DNA of 64,000 nucleotides from Pirellulales bacterium (GTDB taxonomy: Bacteria; Planctomycetota; Planctomycetia; Pirellulales; Thermoguttaceae), in assembly GCA_016928165.1 (NCBI GenBank), contig JAFGLH010000128.1, forward strand, positions 1-64,000, read 5' to 3'. The translations under genes were made by a program, and so were the position numbers. Below the pieces are notes generated by a model, which saw nothing but the letters and a program-made list of their open reading frames with translations, was not told where the DNA came from and did not search any database. Of this stretch, positions 1 to 9,000 are shown in pieces (within the stretch, counting starts at the first letter, position 1; the number at the start of each line of letters is the position of its first letter).

Positions 1-3000
1 GCCACGATGGTGTAGTCGTGTGGACCGGCGGCAAGTCCGGCCAACGGCTTCGTGTAGTTCACTCCCGAGTTAGCGGCCCACGGTCCCTTGGCCGAATAGA
101 GGACGCCGTCGATGGTGATCGAGGAGCTTTTCAATCCGTCGGGATCGAATGCGTTCCAGGACATGAAGCCGAGCTTCTCCGAAACGGCGAAGAGGGAGAT
201 TGCCGGACCGGCGCCGTCGTTGGAAGCTCCCGCGATGGTGAAGGATCCTTCGATTCGCGAAGAGTTTCCGGCATTGTCAACGGCCGTGATTGTATAATAA
301 TGCACGCCGCTGGAGAGGGTGGAAGTCGGCCGTGAGTAGTTGACTCCCGAGGCGACGTTATAGGGTCCGTCGGCGGCGTATTGCACGCCGTCGATGACAA
401 TCGAGGACCGCGCGATTCCATCGTTGTCCAACGCATTCCAGGACATGAAGCTGGCGTTGGGCGAAAACGCCACTTTACCGATAGTCGGTCCCAGCTTGCT
501 TGTCAGTGCGCCGGCGGCGGGATTGACGACCCTGGCAAAGACGTCCATGTTCGCGCCGATTACGAATTTTCCGGAGACGTCGTTGTAGACCAACTCCGGT
601 CCCGCCCAGGCCACGGTGAATTGACCGCCGCCGGAGACGCCGACGGCCGGCGTGACCTGGTTCCCTTCGACGGTGCCGTTGATGCGGAACTCGCCCAGCG
701 TTTGACCGCCGGCGACCTTGTAATCGGCGCCGTTGGCGTAATACATGCGGGCGTAGATGCCGTAGTCCGTAATTGGATAATTCGGGTCGGGCTTGTCTTG
801 GAAGCTCGACCAGGTGACCACGTAGTCGCCGTTGTCGGCCATTCCCACGTCGGGCGTGACCTGCCAGTTGAGCGTGGTTTGGTTGACGCGAACCTCGTTG
901 GCGGTTTTAGCGCCTCCGGCGGAGCTATATCGTCGAACGTAGACGCCGTAACCGCCGCCGTCCTGGCCCATGCTCGACCAGGTGACGATGAAGTCGCCGT
1001 CGGCGTCCATGGCCACGGCCGGGTCAATCTGCTTGTCGAGCGTATAAGTATTGACGCGGAACTCGCCGCCCAGCTTGGCGCCCGTGGCGGAGAACCTTTG
1101 TCCGTAGATGCCCCAGGAGTTGCCGTCCTGCTGATCGCTCCGCCAGACGACGACGAAGTTTCCGGCGTCGTCCATGGCGATGTCGGAGTAGTCCTGGCGG
1201 TGGGCGGTGGTGGTGTTTACCAGGAACTCGTCGCCGAGGGCCACGCCTTGGACGTTGAACCGTCTGGCGTATATGCCGTCCAAGTCTCCGTCCTGGCCGT
1301 AGCTGGTCCAGGTGACGACGAAGTCGCCGTCGGGGTCCATTGCCACCGAGGGCATTGTCTGGAGGTTTTGGGTCGTTTGGTTGATGAGGAAGTCATCGAC
1401 TACGATGTAACCGTCCTTATCGAAGATGGCGGCATAGACTCCTCCCAAGTCGTCTTCGCCCTCTCCGGCCCAAACCACGACAAAGTCGCCGTATCCGTCC
1501 ATTGCCACGGCGGGATGGTATTGGATGCCTTCCACATAACTGCATACTGAGAACTCGCTACCCAGCGGCTGCCCGTCCTGGTTGAACCTTTGGGCGTCGA
1601 TGTCGCCGGCGCCGTCGAAGTACGAGGTCCAAACGACCACGTAGTCGCCGTCGTCGTCCACGGCCACCGCCGGCTCGACGTTCGGCGTATCGGTGGGCAG
1701 GGTATTGATCGGCTCGTCGGGGTCGTCGTCCTCGGGAGTGCCCGGAGGGTTGTCCTCCCCGCCATCGTCTTCATCGCCGGTGACGGAGAAGTTTACGACG
1801 TAAGCGCCCCCCGGCTGACCGCTGAAATCTCCGTCCAGCGGATTGCCGAAGATGTCTTCGACGGCGTCGCTGATCGTCATGGAATAGCGGCCGATGGGCA
1901 AGGGCTGATAGCCGGCCGTCAAGGGATCGCCGTCAAAGGTAATGACGGCTTCGTACTTATTGGTAGTTGGGTTCAAGCCGAACTCGATGCCGGCGATGCC
2001 GATAAACGCCTCGCCGTCCTTCATCAGCGACCAGTTGGCGGTATTGAGGATGCTGTTCACCCCGCCCGCTAGGCCGGCGGTGGACAATTCCTCGCCGAAG
2101 GTTATCACAAGTTGGCTGACCAATTCGAGCACGGACAGATTTTTAACCCGCTCCAAATCCGTGCCGGTGGCGTTGTAAACTCCGCCGACGGTTGGGCCGG
2201 CCTCGTCGCTGGTCTGAGCGAAGCGCTGATAGAAGACGCCCTGAATATCGTTCTGACCGGGGACTTCGCCGTTGCCGCTCCAATCGATCGCCACGTCGCC
2301 GGTGTCGTCGACTGCCACGCTCGGATAGCGTTGATCGCCGTTGGTGGTGGTGTTGACGCGGATATCGCCGCTCTTCTCGCCGTTTTCGCCAAGCAATGGG
2401 TTTGTCCCGAACACCCGGAAAGGCGTCACCGGATCTTCGAGATTGTAGGAATACTGGACCTCGCTGGTGCGGGCAAAGTAGCGGGCATAAACGCCGTAGT
2501 CGGAAGCCGGGGAGCCGTCCTGGAAGCTTTCCCACGTTACGACGAAATCGCCGTCGGCGTCCATCGACACGTTGGCGTTTTGCTGGTTGTCGGCGGCGTA
2601 CTCGTTCACCTGGAAGGCGTTGCTGACCGGGTTGCCTGCGGCGTTGTAGCGGCGGGCGAAGATGCCGTTGAGGCCGTTGAAGCCGGGGCCGTAGCCGTTG
2701 CCTATCCCGTCGTGGCCATAGCTGGTCCAGACGACGACGAAATCGCCATCGGAGTCCATGGCCACCGAGGAGTGCCCTTGGACTCCGCCCGCGTTGTCGA
2801 GCCAAACGGAGGGATTGCCGTCCTCGTCGACATTAAATATATCGTCGAAGTTGACGATGAACTCCTCCGGGTTGGTGGCGGTGATGCTGTTTATCCAGCC
2901 GACGTAAGAGGAAACCCGAGTAGCGACGTCCAACTCGCCATAGGTCGAATTGGTCACGTCGTCGATGTCCGTCGAGACGCTGTATCCGAAGGAGACAATG

Positions 3001-6000
3001 GCGGCGATCTGACCGGGGAAGTTGACCGGGTCTTCCAGGTTGTAGTTGACCAGCCACGGACCGCCCGAGTCGCCGTGGGCCGATGCAACCTCGGCGGCTC
3101 CCAACCCCGTGTCGTGTATGCCGTAAAGCACGCCCAGAGCGTCCTGGCTGGCCGTACCGTTGTCGTAGTCGAGCACCAACATGCTGTCCGAGTAACCGAC
3201 CAGCGAACCCTCGGCGTCGAACTGATTGAATCCGTAATGTTTGACGTCGCCGCTGTCGATGGTTTCACCCGTGTTGCCAGTGCCAATCATGCCGTAGCCC
3301 ATTACCATCGCGGTCAGGCCGATTTCATCCTCGCCCGTGTAAAGCATATAGCCTTCCACGCCGGTCGGGACGTATGAAATTTGGACCAGGGCGATATCGT
3401 TGCCGGCCATGGCGTCGCCGTTGAAACCGGGATGAACGATTACCTGCGTAGCCTGAATTTCCACTCGTCCGTCGGCGAGATCAAAGGCCACGTAGATGTC
3501 CGATGCATCAATCGCTTGGTTGGTCGCGTCGGACCAAACCACGTGGGCAGCGGTCAGTATCCAGTTGGTGTCGATCAACAAAGACCCCGAGCCGGAGTAC
3601 CACTCGCCCTGATCGAGCACGTTAAGTTGCACCACGCCGTCGTAGCCGATATCGGCCGGGACTACGTGGTTGGCGGGATCGTCCACGCTGACCACTTTTT
3701 CTTCCGATTGAGCGTTTGTGCCGTCGCTCTCGGTCTGTAATCCCAGAGAGTCCTCGGCCGTGGCGGCGGGCGACCAGACCGAGTTGACGTAGCCGTACTG
3801 TTTGGCGTAAACGTTGGACTCGATGGCGGAGTCGCCGTCCTGTCCGTAGCCGGTCCAGGTAATGACGAAGTTGCCCAAGGCGTCGGCGGCCACGTCGGGG
3901 TACATTTGGTTTCCGCTGGTCGTGTCGTTGACGCGGAACTCGCCCGCCTCGCCCTCCACGCTGGTCGTCAACAAGATCGTCGCGCCATCGTCGCCGCCGG
4001 TTTTCACCACGTTGGTCACCGCTAGCGGGGCCACGTTTCTGCTGCCGTCGGCGCCGACGAACTCGATCAGGGCGTAGGTGACGTGTCCGCCGATTACGTT
4101 CGCCTCGGCGCCGATGTTGTCCAATGCGGCCTGGATGGCGTCGATCGTGGAATAGGCGTTGCCCGTGGAGGTGATCGGCGCAGTTATCAGGGGAGCGGTG
4201 GCGGGATCGTCGTCGTCGTCCCAACTTAGGCGGAAGGTGCCCTCGAAGCCGCCCACCAGGAAGAGCGTTTGCACCTCGTTCGTGCCGGCCAGGGCGTCGC
4301 CCTCGGCGCTGTAGGTCTGGGCGTAGACGCCGTAGCCGCTGCCGTCCTGCAAATTGCTTTGCCAGGTGATGATGAAGTCGCCGTCGGCGTCCATCGCCAC
4401 CGAGGAGTATCGCTGCACGTCACTTGCCTCGGAGTTGACGCGGAATATTTCGCCCTGGGCCGCTCCGGCGGCGTTGAACCGCTGGGCATATACGTCCCAA
4501 CTGGTCTTGGCGTTCCATGCCGACCAGGTAACGACGAAATCGCCGTCGACGTCGCGGGCGACGGAAATATCGGTGGCCGTCGCATCGGACGAGACCAGAA
4601 TGTCGCCGGTCAACTCGTTAACGGTAGTGGTCCGGGATCCGTCCGATTCGAGCGTCGAGACTTGCTCGAACATTTGAATCCACACGCCTTCCTGGCCGGG
4701 GGTCTCGTCGGTCCAGGCGACGACGAAGTCTCCGTCGGCGTCGGCGGCGATCGAATCGGCCGTGGTGGCGTAGGTATATTGCCCTTGCGGCGGGACTTGG
4801 TTCACGCCGTCGCTAACTAACGTTTCTTGACCCGTGGGGACATTGACGTAAATCACGCTCGACACCAATCCGCCCTGGGGAAAGAAGCCGCTGCTGTTGA
4901 GCGGATTACCAGAGGTGTCGCGGATGTTCCCCTTGACAACGATTTGGTATCGGCCGTTGATCAAGGCCTCGACGCCCTCGGAAGCCCCGTTGGCGTCGAC
5001 GATCAGCACGGCTTGGTACTTGTTGGTCAGTTGCGCGTTCAGCCCGTATTCGGGGCTAAGGTAGTAGGCAACGTCCAAACCGTAAAACACCTGGCTTATG
5101 CCGCCGACCACCTCAATGCCATCGACCAGCAACGAGTAGTTGTTCGGATTGGTCACGGCGTCGCCGGAGTGGGCGGCGTTGTCCAACATGTCCTCGTCGA
5201 AGGTGACGACGACGGCCGCCAGCGGCTGGGTGATCTGGCCCGAGGAGGCAACCATGGTGCCATCGGGCAGGAGGAAATCAGTGACCATCGGACCGGCGGT
5301 GTCGGTGTCGGCCTTGTAGTAGGTGAAATAGACGCCTTGCGAGTCGCCGCCTCCCTTGCCGGACCAGACGATCACGATGTCGCCCGAGGGCGTGGCGGCG
5401 ATGCTGGGACTTCCCTGTTCACCGATGTCGGTGGTGTTGACGCGGGTTTCCGGCGTGACGGCCGGATTTCTTTCGTCGCCGCTGAGGGTAGCGTGGAAAG
5501 CGCGGACGAAAACGCCCGTCTGGTCGTGATCGTATGCCCCGGCGAGGTTCTGCGGGGCCAATGGGGTATAAGTGCTCGATCCGTTGCCGCTCCAGACGAT
5601 GAAGAAGTCGCCGTCGGCGTCAACGGAGATCGAAGGACTGATCTGATCGCCGTAGTAGAGGGCCGATTGCGCCATCGAATAGTACTGCGGCGGATCGTGC
5701 AGCGCGGTGACCACCTGGTTGGCGTTCGTGTCGACCTCTAGTTTCGCCGTGCCGTCGGTGTTGTACTGGCGGTAGTAAATGCCGTAGCTGTTGACTATGT
5801 CTTGGGGCGTATCGATCCAGTCGTTGTCCTGCCATGCTTCCCAGGCGACAATGAATTCACCGTAAGGGTTCATGGTAACTTGTGCGTTGCGTGCGTAGAA
5901 CGCGCCGGCCTGTAGCCTGGTATCCTCGATGTGCTCGTAGTCGGCGATGAACTCGTCGTCGCCCACGTTGACGCGGAACTCGACGTTGCCTTCTTCGTGT

Positions 6001-9000
6001 CCTTCGTATTCGGGGATGGTTATCGGAGTACCGTTATAGTTGAATAGCCGAGCCATGACGACGGCGTTGGTCGTCACGCCGTTCTTTTGACTGTAAGCGG
6101 CGGTCCAGGAGACGACGAAGGTGCCCACCTCGCTAACGGCGACCGAGGGATGCACTTCGTTGCTGCTGGGGTTAACGATTGTGCCGGGGATATTTTGCGA
6201 GTTGACGCGGATTTCGTTGCTGATTCTCTCCCCGTCGCTATTAAAGACTTGCGCGCGGACGTCGTTGAAGTAGCTGAAATCCTGTCCTTGCGATGCCCAG
6301 ACGACTACGAAGTTGCCCTGGCTGTCCATGGCAATGCTGGGAGCGACCTGCTGGTTTGCGACGTTGGAGTTGATCTGGAACTCGCCGCCGATGGCACGTC
6401 CCATCGAATCGAACCGCTGCCCGTAGATCCCCCAACTGCCGTCGAGGTCCTGAGCTTCGCTGGACCAGACAACGACGAAGTCGCCGTCGGCGTCCATGGC
6501 CACAGCGCATTCCAATTGATCGCCTACCGTGTAGGTGTTGACGAGGATTTCACCGCTCAGCGGGTTGCCCTCGCTGTCGAACATGCGCATGTACACGCCG
6601 GCGCCGTCTCCGTCCTGGTCTTCGCTAACCCAAACGACGACAAAATCGCCGTCGTGGTCGACGGCGACGCATCGCGAACTTCCGTAGTACTCCTCGTTGG
6701 CGCTGACGGCGGTGGTTTGCACGCCGTCGGTGGTTTCGTTGACGCGGACCTCGAGGCCCTCCTTGTCGGTCACGTCGTTCTCGACGACGAGCGTGAACTC
6801 GATCTCGGCGTTCGAGCCGGCGGGGTTGAAGCCGGTGCGGTTCAGTGCGTTGCCCGAAACGTCCCGCAAGCCGCTCTCGCCGAGCGGATCGTTCAACGTC
6901 GCCGAGGAGGGCGCCAGCAGCTCGAGCAGGTAAGAGCCGGTGCCCAGCGGCTCGGTGCCTTCGACCACGCCGTTGGCGTCGACGACGATGACAATCTCGT
7001 AACTAATGCTGGGCAAGGTGCTGAGGACGGCGAAATCGCCGTATGTGCCGGGATCGGCGGCAGCGCGATTAGCCAGGATGGCCGCCTCGCTCAATCCGTA
7101 ATAGATCTCGCTGATCGCCCCTTCGATCACTTCGCCGCCGACCGAGAGCCGATAGTTCTCCGGGTTGGTCACCGCGTCGCCCGTGCTCGTCAGATTGTCG
7201 TACATCTGCTCGGAGACGGTGACTACGATGTAGGAGAGATTGTCGGTCTGATAAACGATGGGGCTTTCTAAAATGCTGGTCCCATCGGGGGTCTCCACAC
7301 TGGTCGCCGTGGGGCCGGCCGTGTCGACGGTCTCGTCGTAATAACGGTAGTAGATGTTCGACGCCACCACTTCGCCGACGCTGTTGATGTTGTACTCGGT
7401 GTAGGCGATGGCGAAGTCGCCCTCGGGAGTCATGCCGATCGAGGCGTCTTGTTGGTATGTGCCGACATCGCCCTGGACGTACATCTCGGCGATGGGCGCG
7501 GGAGCGGGCACCTCATCGTCGCCCACAATCATGATCAGGTCTACCGAGGCCGCGGCGAAACCGATCGGCGTGTCGTGCAGTTGGCCGATGAAGGTAATCT
7601 CGTAAACGTACTGCTGGGTCGGATCGTATTCCAACTCCCAATACGTGTCCTCTCGCAGATCCAATTCATCCTCTGAAATCATCCGCACGATGCAATTGCC
7701 GTAAAGGTAGGCGGAGCTGTCCAATGCGGCTTGGATGGCGCCCAGGGTTCCGCCGGGATCAATGATTTGGTCCTCTCCATAAGGCACATAGACTGGCTCC
7801 ACCTCGACGATGTCGTAGGCGCCGCTCAACATGCTCTGCACCAAAATAAGGAATGTGCCGTCGGCGATTCGATTGTCCAAAACCAGCATAGCCCGGGCGT
7901 TGTTGCCGTCGCGCTGGCTGTTGACCACGCTGTCGCTGATCAGCACGTGTTGCGGGTTGGGGTAGGTCGGATCGGCGTCGAATTGCGAGTACATCACGCC
8001 GTTCGCCTCGCCGCGGGCCAGATCGGCGATCGTCTCGAGGATCGTCCGCAGCCGTCCGAGTTGTTCGTCGTCGAACCCGTATGTTTTTTGCGCCGCGATC
8101 AATACCTCCTCGATTACGCCGTCGGTGTCGCCGCTATGCGCGGCGCCCATGGGTAAAGCGACGTCGGCCAGATCGGGCCAGAGCGCTATCAGGTCGGCGT
8201 TTTCGTCGCGGGCGAGGACCTCCCGCAAGTAGGCGGTTGCGGCCCCGCTGGTGTAAAAATAGCTGTTGGTATCCGGCCCGTAGCCGGAGAAGACGACGGT
8301 CATGTCGCCGTCGGCGTCCATCACGATCTGCCCGCCGTATTGCGAATTGTGCCAAGTCGTGAGACTTGCGGGATTCGTGCTGGCGCTGTTGGCCCTGGTA
8401 ACACTCCGCAACATCGAGCCGCCGATGGTGTATTCGACGAAATAGACGCCGGCGGAAGTAACTCCCAGGCTGGGAACGTCGTTGTCGGCGCCCATGGTCC
8501 AGCAAATGGCGTAATTGTCGTTGGAATCGAAATACGCCGAAAACTCGCTGCCGCCCGCGGCGGGCTGAAGCGCCGACTGTCCTTGGTATATATAACCGTC
8601 CGGGTCATACATGGCGGTGTAAACGGTCGACCCGGAGTTCCAAATAATAAGCGCGTAGCCGTCGTCGCTCATGGCGACGTAGGAATTGTCGTGGACTTCC
8701 GTATTGTCGTAATTGACGGCGGTTTCGACGGCGGACTGCGGTGTGCCGTCGTAGCTGAACTGCCGCATGTTGATAGTGTTGAAGAAGCTGACAATTTGGC
8801 CGCTGTCGGACCAGGCGACGGTGAAGTTGCCCGCCGCGTCCATGCCCACCGAGGGGTTGCCCTGGGCGGCGGCCGTGTTCACGTTGACGCGGAAAGTGTA
8901 GAAGTCGTCGGCAATCCTTAAAGGATCGTCCTCCTCCAAAATCGTCGAGTACGGTTGATAGGCTTCCACGAGCCGCACGCCCTCAATGGCCGTTTCCCTA

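Noticed and set aside
970-6510. CRISPR array suspicion from recurring GTCGCCGTCGGCGTCCATGGCCAC
   Set aside because: Spacing is irregular and the repeats are codons of DxDGDF motifs; no cas genes.
560-8608. Minus-strand ORFs with PTATSSSPG or Arg-rich repeats (560..1027, 2143..2805, 8134..8505, etc.)
   Set aside because: Out-of-frame readings of the giant gene; the correct frame was verified at several points.
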